Assembly: GCF_000412675.1 (NCBI RefSeq)
Contig: NC_021505.1
Coordinates: 3,962,501-4,026,500, forward strand
Direction: 5' to 3'
Source of the DNA: Pseudomonas putida NBRC 14164
GTDB lineage: Bacteria > Pseudomonadota > Gammaproteobacteria > Pseudomonadales > Pseudomonadaceae
Length of the DNA stretch: 64,000 nucleotides
Shown here: positions 17,907-26,175 of the stretch, piece after piece
Numbering within the stretch: position 1 is the stretch's first letter
How the letters are laid out: each line of letters opens with the position of its first letter
Translations under genes and position numbers: made by a program
The notes under the pieces: generated by a model
What the model saw: only the letters and a program-made list of their open reading frames with translations
Databases searched by the model: none
What the model was told of the DNA's origin: nothing

Positions 17907-18026
17907 AAAAAAGCGGGGCCGCTTCGCGCCCCATTCGCGGCACTAGGCCGCTCCTATAGGGATATGCGATCTCCTGTAGGAGCGGCCTTGTGCCGCGAAT
18001 GGGGCGCGAAGCGGCCCCCGTTTTTT
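17907..18026. terminator. Bidirectional terminator built from a REP pair, ~54-base arms
   Basis: Arms 17907-17960 and 17973-18026 pair with only a few mismatches, around a 12-base loop. The left arm begins with six A and the right arm ends with six T, so each strand yields a long hairpin followed by a U-tract. It separates convergent DAHP synthase and GNAT genes. Confidence 0.85.
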
Positions 18027-18036
18027 ATGTAAAGCG

Positions 18037-18318
18037 TCAGGCCTTGCTCGAATGCCGCTGCTGGCGCTCCATGTAGCGTTCCACATATGAGCAGGACGGA
18101 ATCACCGTATAGCCCATCTGTTCAGCGTACTCCAGCGCCCGCTCGGTCAAAGCGGCAGCAATCCCGCGGCCCCGCAAGGCGTTGGGCACGAAGGTGCGAT
18201 AGATGTCCAGCGTCTGCTTGCCCAGATCCATGTACGTCAGATAGGCACGATGACCGTCCACGGTGGTCTCGAACTGATGACCGGCCTGGTCATGGTGGAT
18301 GGTCAGCGCTTCGCTCAT
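18037..18318 (-). CDS. Small GNAT-fold N-acetyltransferase (YjdJ/PF14542 type)
   Basis: 93 residues from the ATG at 18318 (MSEALTIHHDQAGHQFETTV), which follows GAGGAG. The open frame continues upstream to 18450, but that stretch has no ribosome site and no family similarity. The acetyl-CoA loop is NALRGRGIAAALTERALEYA, and the ending VIPSCSYVERYMERQ matches the short single-domain acetyltransferases. The substrate is unknown. Confidence 0.85.
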   Translation of the reverse strand: MSEALTIHHDQAGHQFETTVDGHRAYLTYMDLGKQTLDIYRTFVPNALRGRGIAAALTERALEYAEQMGYTVIPSCSYVERYMERQQRHSSKA

Positions 18319-18826
18319 CACTACTCCTCGCAGGTCTTCTCGGTAGACCCATACCTTAACCGATGGTGGTTTATCCGGCGCTAAATCCTCTACGCCACCT
18401 GTTGCCCCTTCGACCTCTGGACGATTGTAATCGTTCGGATCCTCTGGCACTCACAAGATAGTAGGCGCCGCAAATGGGATTGCTCAAGGTGGCAGCGGCG
18501 AAAAATGGCGAAAATGCTGAGAAAGCGACTCTTCCCTGCTACCTTCAACAGCCGCCGGATGTTGTAGGGCTTAAGACGTCGAAGGACAGTTAAAGTCACC
18601 GTTAGTTCAACAAAAAAGTTCCGGTACTACAATCGCTTGCGAACCCTGCACGTTTTTTTCACACGCACGTCGCAAATCTTGTCGGCGTGGCGCCAAGCCA
18701 CATTTTTTTTGCAGTTCTTGCGCTCAGTCAGTTTACTTACTACAAGTAATGGGTACTATGTACGCCGGCCAGTTTCTCTTTCCTGAGAGATGGCTATTTA
18801 ATAGAAAGTCCTTGAAGGGGAACACG
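18319..18826. other. 508-bp intergenic region upstream of oprI
   Basis: No gene recognised. The right half is AT-rich and contains two promoter-like pairs towards oprI: TTCAAC-16-TACAAT (18606-18633) and TTTACT-16-TACTAT (18732-18759). From the nearer one the leader would be about 60 bases and contains a small hairpin (TCTC...GAGA, about 18775-18790). The left half should hold the promoter of the GNAT gene. Confidence 0.5.
18732..18759 (+). promoter_or_regulatory. Candidate oprI promoter
   Basis: TTTACT (18732-18737) and TACTAT (18754-18759) with a 16-base spacer, in AT-rich DNA upstream of a gene expected to be among the most highly expressed in the cell. Confidence 0.45.
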
Positions 18827-19078
18827 ATGAACAACGTTCTGAAATTCTCTGCTCTGGCTCTGGCCGCAGTTCTGGCTACCGGTTGCAGCAGCGTATCCAA
18901 AGAAACCGAAGCTCGTCTGACTGCGACTGAAGACGCAGCAGCTCGCGCTCAAGCTCGTGCTGACGAAGCCTACCGTAAGGCTGACGACGCACTGGCAGCC
19001 GCTCAGAAGGCTCAGCAGACCGCTGACGAAGCCAACGAGCGCGCTCTGCGTATGCTGGACAAAGCCAGCCGCAAGTAA
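18827..19078 (+). CDS. oprI: Major outer-membrane lipoprotein OprI
   Basis: 83-residue Lpp homolog that bridges the outer membrane and peptidoglycan. The start ATG at 18827 follows AAGGGG; the frame extends further upstream but without a ribosome site. A signal peptide ends in the lipobox ATGC, and acylation of the Cys is expected. The rest is an alanine-rich helical coiled coil ending in LDKASRK, whose terminal lysine is the expected site of attachment to diaminopimelate. Codons are strongly biased (many GCT and CGT) compared with neighbours, as in very highly expressed genes. It is followed by an intrinsic terminator and faces an L,D-transpeptidase gene. Confidence 0.97.
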   Translation: MNNVLKFSALALAAVLATGCSSVSKETEARLTATEDAAARAQARADEAYRKADDALAAAQKAQQTADEANERALRMLDKASRK

Positions 19079-19099
19079 TAATCCTCGCGGATTGTTAAG

Positions 19100-19129
19100 A
19101 AGCCGACCCACTTGTGGGTCGGCTTTTTT
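19100..19129 (+). terminator. Intrinsic terminator of oprI
   Basis: Stem AAGCCGACCCA-cttg-TGGGTCGGCTT followed by further T residues, 21 bases after the oprI stop. Confidence 0.92.
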
Positions 19130-19167
19130 ATTGCCTGCCAGCAAGGTAAATGCGGCAGGCAGTAACG

Positions 19168-19191
19168 AAAAGGCCCGCACTAAGGCGGGCC
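19168..19191 (-). terminator. Intrinsic terminator of the L,D-transpeptidase gene
   Basis: Read on the minus strand: GGCCCGC-cttagt-GCGGGCC followed by TTTT, 20 bases after the stop of the transpeptidase gene. Confidence 0.8.
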
Positions 19192-19210
19192 GTGATGTGT
19201 CGCAGTTACC

Positions 19211-20188
19211 TTACTGCAGTTCTGGCGGAATGCTCGACACCATAGGGGCGCTGCCCTGGTTCTCGACCGGCACGGCAATTTCTACCGGCATGCCATCTTC
19301 TGCGGCCACCACGTCACGCACCATGTCCCAGTTCATACGCAGGTTATTGGCCAGGTCTTCACGCTTGAGCAAGGCGTTGATAACGGCGGTGTGTTTATCG
19401 ACTACCGACGGGTTACCCTGGTCGTCCAGCGGCGTGTGCGCTTCCAGATAGACCTTGCCGCCACTGATACCGAACTTGTAAGGCTCGTTGATGATGCGCA
19501 CCGGCGTACCCACCGGCACCATCTTCGACAGTTCCAGCACGTTGTTGTTGAGCATGCGGAAGCAGCCGTGGCTGGTACGCATGCCAATGCCGAACTTCTT
19601 GTTCGAACCGTGGATCAGGTAGCCCGGCACGCCCAGGGTGAACTTGAACGGCCCCAGCGGGTTGTCCGGGCCAGCCGGCACTACGGTCGGCAGGATGTCA
19701 CCGTCCGCCGCGTGCTCTTTGCGGATGGAAGCAGGTGGCGTCCAGGTCGGGTTCGGCGTCTTGGCGGTGATCTTGGTATTGGCGATCGGCGACCCCCAAC
19801 CCTCACGACCAATCCCTAGCGGGAAGGTATGTACCACGTTCTGCCCTTTCGGGAAGTAGTACAGGCGGTACTCGGCCAGGTTGATGACGATGCCTTCGCG
19901 CGGGCCAGGCGGCAGCACGTAGCGGGTCGGCAGGATGATCTCGGTGCCAGCGCCCGGCAGCCAAGGGTCGACGCCCGGGTTGGCGGCAATCATTTCCAGG
20001 TAGCCGAGGTCGTTGGCAGTGCCGATGTCGGCGAACGTGTCCTCGTACTTTGCCTTGATCACATGCACCTGACCGACGATGTCTTCACCGGGCGGTGGCA
20101 GTGGCAGCTCCAGCGCAGCAGCGGGGCCAGCTACCAGCAGGGCGGCCAGGGACAGGCTACGGGTGACGGCAGGAAAGCGCGGCAACAT
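19211..20188 (-). CDS. L,D-transpeptidase (ErfK/YbiS family) with LysM-like N-domain
   Basis: 325 residues with a signal peptide (SLSLAALLVAGPAAA), so periplasmic. A LysM-like segment (about residues 40-85) is followed by the YkuD catalytic domain, with the motif HGSNKKFGIGMRTSHGCFRM carrying catalytic Cys and His. ErfK/YbiS enzymes link the terminal Lys of Lpp to peptidoglycan, whereas other members form 3-3 crosslinks. The gene converges on oprI, the Lpp homolog, and the pairing is conserved in P. aeruginosa as I recall it. This favours OprI anchoring as its job, but it is not proven. Confidence 0.92.
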   Translation of the reverse strand: MLPRFPAVTRSLSLAALLVAGPAAALELPLPPPGEDIVGQVHVIKAKYEDTFADIGTANDLGYLEMIAANPGVDPWLPGAGTEIILPTRYVLPPGPREGIVINLAEYRLYYFPKGQNVVHTFPLGIGREGWGSPIANTKITAKTPNPTWTPPASIRKEHAADGDILPTVVPAGPDNPLGPFKFTLGVPGYLIHGSNKKFGIGMRTSHGCFRMLNNNVLELSKMVPVGTPVRIINEPYKFGISGGKVYLEAHTPLDDQGNPSVVDKHTAVINALLKREDLANNLRMNWDMVRDVVAAEDGMPVEIAVPVENQGSAPMVSSIPPELQ

Positions 20189-20301
20189 CCGGTAAATCCT
20201 TCGAAAGGTGGGTCAAGAGGATCGATTGTACACCCGCGCCGATGCAAGCGGGAGGCATTGGCGCGATGCAAGCGTTTCAGATGATGAAAGGTGCTTGCCG
20301 T

Positions 20302-20592
20302 TCAGCTCGCCTGCAGCTCTGGCCAGACCGGGCGCATGCCGCGCCGCTGGGCATCGAGGATGGCTCGGCAGAGGTCACACAGCCGGCTATCGCGGTAGAT
20401 CGCGCGCGGCACCCCCGACCAGCGCGGCTGCGCCGGCAGCAGGCCGCCGCACAAGGTGCGGTCGACCGGCACGCCCAGCTCAAGCTGGCGGGCCACCAGG
20501 TGGACGCGGATTTCCTGGCAGGCGAACAGGTCGAGCTGCTCATCGGGCTCGATCAGTTGGTAGGCATACAGGGACCAGGCAGGACGCGGCAT
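20302..20592 (-). CDS. Conserved hypothetical protein, 96 residues
   Basis: Small soluble protein without signal peptide or transmembrane segment; start chosen at ATG 20592 (MPRPAWSLYAYQLIEPDEQL). It contains four cysteines, in FACQE, RTLCGG and LCDLC; CDLC could form part of a metal or redox site. It lies between the L,D-transpeptidase and tesA genes, same strand, and a similar gene occupies this place in P. aeruginosa as I recall. No function is recognised. Confidence 0.7.
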   Translation of the reverse strand: MPRPAWSLYAYQLIEPDEQLDLFACQEIRVHLVARQLELGVPVDRTLCGGLLPAQPRWSGVPRAIYRDSRLCDLCRAILDAQRRGMRPVWPELQAS

Positions 20593-20650
20593 CGGGGGCA
20601 CTCGAAACGGGGGGCGCAACATTAGCCGAAAGCCCGCCCCGTTTAAAGCG

Positions 20651-21256
20651 TCACAGCAAGGGTTTTATCGCCGGCCAGGCATTTTCCAGCAGGCGCTGCT
20701 GGGCACCTTGGGCCGGATGGATGCCATCGGCCTGCATCAACTCAGGCACGCCCCCTACCCCTTCGAGGAAAAACGGCACCAACGGCACCTGTTTGTCCGC
20801 AGCCAGCTGTTCATACACCTTGGCAAAAGCGGTGGTGTAGCGCACCCCGTAATTGGGCGGCAGGCGCATGCCCAGCAGCACCACCTTGGCACCGGCCTGG
20901 CGTGCCCCCTCAATCATCGAGGCAAGATTTTGTTGCAATTGCGCGGGCGGTTGCCCACGCAGGCCATCGTTGCCGCCCAGCTCCAGCACCACCAGGCTCG
21001 GTTTATGCGCTGCAAGCAGCGCCGGCAGCCGCGCCTGGCCACCTGCGCTGGTGTCGCCGCTGATCGAGGCATTGACCACTTTGTCGTCGAAACCTTCGTC
21101 CTTGAGGCGGGTCTGCAACAGAGTGACCCAGCCCTGGCGGGTATCCAGGCCAAAACCGGCGCTGATACTATCGCCAACAACCAGCAGTGTTCCCGCCGCC
21201 GCGCTCTGGGCCAGGCAATACAGGGCCAGACCGGCACTCAACCACCACACTCGCAT
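20651..21256 (-). CDS. tesA: Multifunctional acyl-CoA thioesterase I / lysophospholipase TesA
   Basis: Periplasmic SGNH-hydrolase of 201 residues: signal peptide MRVWWLSAGLALYCLAQSAA, block I VVGDSISAGFGL with the catalytic Ser, block III GGNDGLRG, and block V DGIHPAQGAQQ with Asp and His. It hydrolyses long-chain acyl thioesters and esters. The start is ATG 21256; an alternative ATG at 21268 would overlap the divergent ABC gene. The open frame extends far upstream through the ABC genes, which is a GC-rich artefact. Divergence from an ABC ATPase and permease is the same arrangement as tesA-ybbA-ybbP in E. coli. Confidence 0.95.
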   Translation of the reverse strand: MRVWWLSAGLALYCLAQSAAAGTLLVVGDSISAGFGLDTRQGWVTLLQTRLKDEGFDDKVVNASISGDTSAGGQARLPALLAAHKPSLVVLELGGNDGLRGQPPAQLQQNLASMIEGARQAGAKVVLLGMRLPPNYGVRYTTAFAKVYEQLAADKQVPLVPFFLEGVGGVPELMQADGIHPAQGAQQRLLENAWPAIKPLL

Positions 21257-21266
21257 CGGATTCTCC

Positions 21267-21950
21267 ATGGGCCCCAACATACTCGTTGCGCAGAACCTTA
21301 GCAAAGTGGTCCCCAGCGCGGAAGGTGACCTGACGATCCTCCACGCACTCTCCCTCGAACTGGCCAAAGGCGACAGCCTGGCCATCGTCGGCGCCTCGGG
21401 CTCAGGCAAGTCGACCCTGCTCGGTCTGCTCGCCGGCCTCGACCTGCCCAGTGCCGGCAAGGTCATCCTCGCCGGCAACGACCTGGGGCCACTGGATGAA
21501 GACCAGCGCGCCCGGGTACGCGCCGAACATGTGGGTTTCGTGTTCCAGTCATTCCAGTTGCTCGACAGCCTCAATGCGCTGGAAAACGTCATGCTGCCAC
21601 TGGAGCTGGACGGCCGCCGCGATGCCCGCGAGCAGGCGCGCTCCCTGCTGGAGCGGGTCGGCCTCGGCAAGCGCCTGAGCCACACCCCACGCCAACTGTC
21701 GGGCGGCGAACAGCAGCGGGTAGCCATCGCCCGCGCCTTCGCCGCACAACCTGCGGTGCTGTTTGCCGACGAGCCCACCGGCAACCTCGACAGCCACACG
21801 GGTGAGCGCATCAGCGACTTGCTGTTTGACTTGAACAAGGAGCGCGGTACCACCCTGGTGCTGGTTACCCATGACGAACGCCTGGCCCGGCGCTGTCGCC
21901 GCCAGATCCGCCTGGACGCGGGGCGCCTGGTGGCGCCGGTGGAGGCTTGA
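21267..21950 (+). CDS. ybbA: ABC transporter ATP-binding protein (YbbA/LolD group)
   Basis: 227 residues from the ATG at 21267. Walker A is GASGSGKST, the signature LSGGEQQRVAIARA, Walker B AVLFADEPTGNLD and the switch histidine VTHDE. It belongs to the LolD/MacB-like group that pairs with FtsX-type permeases. The next gene, overlapping by four bases, encodes such a permease. The start codon is only 10 bp from that of divergent tesA, so their leaders lie within each other's gene. The substrate is unknown; lipid or lipoprotein traffic is suggested only by context. Confidence 0.93.
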   Translation: MGPNILVAQNLSKVVPSAEGDLTILHALSLELAKGDSLAIVGASGSGKSTLLGLLAGLDLPSAGKVILAGNDLGPLDEDQRARVRAEHVGFVFQSFQLLDSLNALENVMLPLELDGRRDAREQARSLLERVGLGKRLSHTPRQLSGGEQQRVAIARAFAAQPAVLFADEPTGNLDSHTGERISDLLFDLNKERGTTLVLVTHDERLARRCRRQIRLDAGRLVAPVEA

Positions 21951-24457
21951 TGAAGCACATGCCGTTGTCCCGCCTGTGCGGCCTTGCCCTGCGCCAGTTG
22001 CTGCGCGACATTCGCGCCAGCGAAGTGCGCGTGCTGTTCTTTGCCCTGCTGGTGGCAGTGGCCGCCAGCACCGCCATCGGCTATTTCGGCGCCCGCCTGA
22101 ACGGCGCCATGCAACTGCGCGCCAGCGAATTCCTGGGTGCCGACCTGGTGCTGCAGGGCAGCACCCCCGCCCGCGAGCAGCAGATCGATACCGGCACCGC
22201 ACTTGGCTTGCGTCACGCGCAGGTGGTCGAGTTCACCAGTGTGGTGGGCGGCGACAACGGCATCCAGCTGTCCAGCGTCAAGGCCGCCGACAGTGCCTAC
22301 CCGTTGCGCGGGCAAGTACGCAGCGCGCCGGCGCCCTATGCCGAGGAAACACCTGGCGGCGGCCCGGCACCTGGCGAGGCGTGGGTCGAGCCCCGCCTGT
22401 TGGCGGCGCTGGGGCTGGCGATTGGCGACAGCATCGACGTAGGCATGAAAACCCTGCGCATGAGCCGTGTGCTGACCTACGAACCGGACCGCGCCAACAA
22501 CTTCTACAGCCTTACCCCGCGGGTGATGATGAACCTGGCCGACCTGGAGGCCACCGGTGTAATCCAGCCGGGCAGCCGGGTCACCTACCGCGATCTGTGG
22601 CGCGGCGATGCCGGGGCGCTGGCCCAATACCGCCAAGGCGTGGAAAAAGGCCTGGCCGCCAACCAGCGCCTGCGCGACACCCGCGATGGCAACCAGCAGA
22701 TCGGCGGCGCCCTGGGCAAGGCCGAACGCTACCTGAACATGGCCAGCCTGGTGGCGGTGCTGCTGGCCGGGGTCGCCGTGGCCTTGTCGGCCAGCCGTTA
22801 TGCCGCACGTCGTCTGGATGCCAGCGCGCTACTGCGCTGCCTGGGTCTCTCGCGCCGCCAGGCACTGGGCCTGTATTGCCTGCAACTGGCCATGCTCGGC
22901 CTGGTTGCCGCCCTTGCCGGCGCCCTGCTCGGCTGGCTGGCACAACTGGGCCTGTTCCGCCTGCTGCACGGGCTGCTGCCAAGCGTGGTGCCGGCAGGCG
23001 GCATCATCCCGGCCCTGGCCGGCATCGGCACCGGGTTGGTTGCACTGGCCGGCTTCGCCCTGCCACCCATTGCCGCCCTGGGCCAGGTCCCGCCACTGCG
23101 GGTACTGCGCCGTGATCTGTTGCCGATACCGCCCAGCAGTTGGTTGGTGTACGGCGCCGCTCTGTTTGCGCTTGGCCTGATCATGTGGCGCCTGAGCCTC
23201 GACCTGTTGCTCACCTTCGCCCTGCTCGGGGGCGGCCTGGTCGCCGCATTACTGCTCGGCGGCTTGCTATTGCTCGGCTTGCGCAGCCTCCGCCAGCTGC
23301 TGGCCGGCGCGCCACTGGCCTGGCGCCTGGGGCTGGGCCAGTTGCTGCGCCACCCCACGGCCGCCGCCGGCCAGGCCTTGGCCTTCGGCCTGATCCTGCT
23401 AGCCATGGCGTTGGTCGCCCTGCTACGCGCAGAACTGCTCGACACCTGGCAAGCTCAGTTACCCAAGGATGCGCCCAACCATTTCGCCCTGAACATCCTG
23501 CCGGATGATCGTGAGCCGTTCGCTCAACGCCTGCATCAGGTCAACGCCACTTCAGCGCCTTTGTACCCGGTAACGCCGGGGCGCCTGGTGCAAATCAACG
23601 AGCAACCGGTACAGCAAATCGTCAGCAAGGACTCGGCAGGTGAGCGCGCCGTGCAGCGCGACCTCAGCCTGACCTGGGCCGCCGAACTGCCCGAAGGCAA
23701 TGCACTGACCGCAGGCAACTGGTGGCAAGCCTTGCCCGCCAGCGACGAAATCCCCGGTGTATCGGTGGAGGCGGAGCTGGCCAGCAGCCTGAAACTGAAA
23801 ATGGGCGACCTGCTGACCTTCGAAATCGGCGGCCAGCAACGTCAGGCCCGGGTCAGCAGCCTGCGCAGCGTGCACTGGGACAGCTTCCAGCCAAACTTCT
23901 ACATGATCTTCCAGCCCGGCACACTGCAGGGGCTGCCGACCACCTACCTGACCAGCTTCTACCTGGCGCCGGGCCACGACCTGGACGTGGTGGCGCTGTC
24001 ACGGGCATTCCCGGCGGTGACCATCCTGCAGGTGGATGCCTTGCTCGACCAGCTGCGCAGCATCCTCGCCCAGGTGACCCTGGCGGTGGAGTATGTGCTG
24101 CTCTTCGTACTGGCCGCCGGGCTGGCGGTGTTGTTTGCCGGCTTGCAGTCAACGCTGGACGAACGCATCCGCCAGGGTGCCTTGTTGCGTGCGCTGGGGG
24201 CGGCGCGGCCATTACTGGTCAAGGCACGGCGTATCGAGTTCGGCTTGCTGGGGGCGGCCAGCGGGTTGTTGGCCGCAGTGGGCTGTGAGCTGATTACCCT
24301 GGCGCTGTACCGCTATGCCTTCGACTTGCAGTGGAGCCCGCACCCGTGGCTGCTGGCGCTGCCGCTGGCGGGGGCGCTGCTGGTGGGCGGTGCGGGGGTT
24401 CTGGGGACCCGGCGAGCGTTGAATGCCAGCCCGTTGGCGGTGTTGCGCGACAGTTGA
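21947..24457 (+). CDS. FtsX-like ABC transporter permease (YbbP type)
   Basis: 836-residue inner-membrane permease: one N-terminal helix (about 25-45), a large periplasmic domain (about 50-265), several helices including the FtsX core (SLVAVLLAGVAVALSASRYAARRLDASALLRCLG), a second periplasmic domain (about 510-700), and three C-terminal helices ending in GTRRALNASPLAVLRD. This two-domain plan fits YbbP. Its start overlaps the ATPase stop (ATGA), so the two form one transporter. It is followed by a REP pair facing greB. Confidence 0.92.
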   Translation: MMKHMPLSRLCGLALRQLLRDIRASEVRVLFFALLVAVAASTAIGYFGARLNGAMQLRASEFLGADLVLQGSTPAREQQIDTGTALGLRHAQVVEFTSVVGGDNGIQLSSVKAADSAYPLRGQVRSAPAPYAEETPGGGPAPGEAWVEPRLLAALGLAIGDSIDVGMKTLRMSRVLTYEPDRANNFYSLTPRVMMNLADLEATGVIQPGSRVTYRDLWRGDAGALAQYRQGVEKGLAANQRLRDTRDGNQQIGGALGKAERYLNMASLVAVLLAGVAVALSASRYAARRLDASALLRCLGLSRRQALGLYCLQLAMLGLVAALAGALLGWLAQLGLFRLLHGLLPSVVPAGGIIPALAGIGTGLVALAGFALPPIAALGQVPPLRVLRRDLLPIPPSSWLVYGAALFALGLIMWRLSLDLLLTFALLGGGLVAALLLGGLLLLGLRSLRQLLAGAPLAWRLGLGQLLRHPTAAAGQALAFGLILLAMALVALLRAELLDTWQAQLPKDAPNHFALNILPDDREPFAQRLHQVNATSAPLYPVTPGRLVQINEQPVQQIVSKDSAGERAVQRDLSLTWAAELPEGNALTAGNWWQALPASDEIPGVSVEAELASSLKLKMGDLLTFEIGGQQRQARVSSLRSVHWDSFQPNFYMIFQPGTLQGLPTTYLTSFYLAPGHDLDVVALSRAFPAVTILQVDALLDQLRSILAQVTLAVEYVLLFVLAAGLAVLFAGLQSTLDERIRQGALLRALGAARPLLVKARRIEFGLLGAASGLLAAVGCELITLALYRYAFDLQWSPHPWLLALPLAGALLVGGAGVLGTRRALNASPLAVLRDS

Positions 24458-24466
24458 GGGTTACCC

Positions 24467-24570
24467 GCACCGGCCCCTTCGCGGGCACGCCCGCTCCCAC
24501 AGGTCCGGCACAATGCTCAAATGCTGTGATATTCCTGTGGGAGCGGGCGTGCCCGCGAAGGGGCCGGTGC
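24467..24570. repeat. REP pair between convergent ybbP-like gene and greB
   Basis: Inverted copies sharing GCACCGGCCCCTTCGCGGGC and complement, with CTCCCACAGG and CCTGTGGGAG cores. It lies between two converging genes and probably acts in transcript ends. Confidence 0.88.
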
Positions 24571-24583
24571 AGACAACATCAAT

Positions 24584-25057
24584 TCATTGGCCGTAAGTGA
24601 TGCTCTTCACATACCAGGTCGCTTCACCGGTAGGTGTGTGCACCACCACCTCATCGCCCTCCTCCTTCTTGAGCAAGGCCCGCGCCATGGGCGAGTCGAT
24701 CGAGATGTAATCGTTGCGCCCGTAGATCTCGTCATAGCCGACAATGCGAAACTTCATGGTCTCGCCATCGTCATTCTCGATCTCGACCCAGGCACCAAAA
24801 AACACCTTGCCTTCCTGTTGCGGCGAGTAGGCCACCACCTTCACATCTTCAAGCCGCTTGCGCAGGTAACGCACCCGGCGGTCGATTTCGCGCAGCAGCT
24901 TCTTGTTGTACTGGTAGTCGGCATTTTCGCTGCGGTCGCCCAGTGACGCCGCCCAGGCAACCTTCTGGGTGATCTCCGGGCGATAGACACGCCACAGGTG
25001 GTCCAGCTCTTTCTTCAGCGCCTCATGGCCTTCCGTGGTGATGATGTTGGTACTCAA
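24584..25057 (-). CDS. greB: Transcription elongation factor GreB
   Basis: 157 residues. The N-terminal coiled coil (about 1-75, TEGHEALKKELDHLWRVYRP) reaches into the RNA polymerase secondary channel, with the acidic tip in GDRSENADYQYNKK. The C-terminal FKBP-like domain ends in GEATWYVKSITYG. It stimulates cleavage of backtracked RNA. The length and the GreB-type ADYQYNKK tip (GreA has AEYHAAR) decide GreB over GreA. Confidence 0.96.
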   Translation of the reverse strand: MSTNIITTEGHEALKKELDHLWRVYRPEITQKVAWAASLGDRSENADYQYNKKLLREIDRRVRYLRKRLEDVKVVAYSPQQEGKVFFGAWVEIENDDGETMKFRIVGYDEIYGRNDYISIDSPMARALLKKEEGDEVVVHTPTGEATWYVKSITYGQ

Positions 25058-25068
25058 CAGCGCACTCC

Positions 25069-25377
25069 TCAGCGGCGGGTAATCAGGCCTTGGCGCGCAA
25101 TGCGGGTGAGGTGGCCAATGACTTCGGCGGCCTCGTCCGGCGCCGGGGCCTGGATAACGGCCAGGTCGAAGCGGTCATTGCCGTATTGCGCCAGGTGGCA
25201 GCCGATATCGACGAACTGGATCAGGAAGGCGCGCGCCTGGCCCTTGCGACGGGACAGGCCTTCGAGGTGACGCAAAAGGGTGGGCTGATGCTGGCCGCCG
25301 AGCAGAATGCGCGGTGTGCGGGCCGCCTGGCTGGCAGGCAAAGGGCTCAAACAGACACTGGTACGTGGACAACTCAT
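25069..25377 (-). CDS. Conserved hypothetical protein, 102 residues, upstream of greB
   Basis: Soluble protein without signal peptide or recognised motif, ending only 11 bases before greB, so probably co-transcribed with it. The C-terminal half (FDLAVIQAPAPDEAAEVIGH) looks like a regular alpha/beta segment. A gene of similar size sits at the same place in P. aeruginosa, as far as I recall. An operon link to transcription elongation cannot be claimed from this alone. Confidence 0.6.
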   Translation of the reverse strand: MSCPRTSVCLSPLPASQAARTPRILLGGQHQPTLLRHLEGLSRRKGQARAFLIQFVDIGCHLAQYGNDRFDLAVIQAPAPDEAAEVIGHLTRIARQGLITRR

Positions 25378-25533
25378 GGAGCTTCTCTCCGCCTCGCGAA
25401 TCCCGCTGGGCAGCGGTGGGAGGCGTCACCGAACCAGCGCTTTAGCGGTATTTCGGATGGCCCGGAGGGGGGCTTTCCCGCGCCCCGCAAGTAGCTGTTT
25501 AAATCGGCGCAGGCGGTATGCTAGAGCGATGAG

Positions 25534-25622
25534 CTACAAGTTGCAAGCTAGAAGCCACAAGCAAAAGCAGGCCGAGTACTGGCCCGCTCTTGCTTGCGGC
25601 TTGCAGCTCACTGCTTGCAGCT
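25534..25622. repeat. 90-bp imperfect inverted repeat (AAGCTGCAAGC type)
   Basis: The left arm (from about 25534) and the reverse complement of the right arm align over about 42 bases with scattered mismatches, including AAGCCaCAAGCAAaAGCaGGCC and AAGCCgCAAGCAAgAGCgGGCC. The centre is AGTACT. Each arm is itself built of tandem variants of AGCTNCAAG. Its sequence is unrelated to the REP family elsewhere in the window. Confidence 0.8.
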
Positions 25623-25624
25623 GA

Positions 25625-26062
25625 TTACCGGGCGATCAGGCGGTCCAGCGAAAAGCGGCCAGCGCCTTCGATCATGACGGCAACCGTGCCGGCCAGCAGC
25701 GCCAGGGCGAACTCGTAGCCGTTGTTCGACATGAACAGGCCGTTACCGATGTGCACGGAGAGAATCGCCACCACCAGCGTTACGCTCAGCGCCAGGGCCG
25801 CCGGGCGAGCCAGCAAGCCAACCACCAGTGCCAGGCCGCCGAAGAATTCGGCGCTACCGGACAACAGGGCCATCAGGTAGCCCGGGGCCAGGCCGATGCT
25901 TTCCATCCACTGGCCGGTACCTTCCAGGCCGTAACCGCCGAACAGGCCGAACAGTTTTTGCGCGCCGTGCGCCATGAAGATGATGCCGACCAGGATGCGG
26001 ATAACGCTGAGACCGGCGCCGGCGCGGGTGGAGAACAGGGCGTTGAGGGTAGTGTTGTTCAT
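25625..26062 (-). CDS. DoxX-family membrane protein
   Basis: 145-residue inner-membrane protein with four hydrophobic segments and the DoxX signature GIIFMAHGAQKLFGLFGGYG (about 27-46). Start at ATG 26062 (MNNTTLNALFSTRAGAGLSV); the frame continues upstream without a ribosome site. DoxX proteins are related to quinone-linked or thiol-stress systems in some bacteria, but the role of this member is unknown. The inverted repeat at 25534-25622 begins right after its stop and may serve as transcription end. Confidence 0.88.
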   Translation of the reverse strand: MNNTTLNALFSTRAGAGLSVIRILVGIIFMAHGAQKLFGLFGGYGLEGTGQWMESIGLAPGYLMALLSGSAEFFGGLALVVGLLARPAALALSVTLVVAILSVHIGNGLFMSNNGYEFALALLAGTVAVMIEGAGRFSLDRLIAR

Positions 26063-26175
26063 GTCGAAGCGTCCTTGAAGCGGAGAAGTTGTGTTGGGAT
26101 GGGCGCCATCATAATCAATTCGATAGATATGAAAATCGCAAAAAACCCAACACAACAATCGACATAATCGATTTA

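Noticed and set aside
20651..22636. A 661-residue frame that would extend TesA upstream
   Set aside because: The extension runs antisense through the ABC ATPase and permease. The TesA signal peptide fixes the start at 21256.
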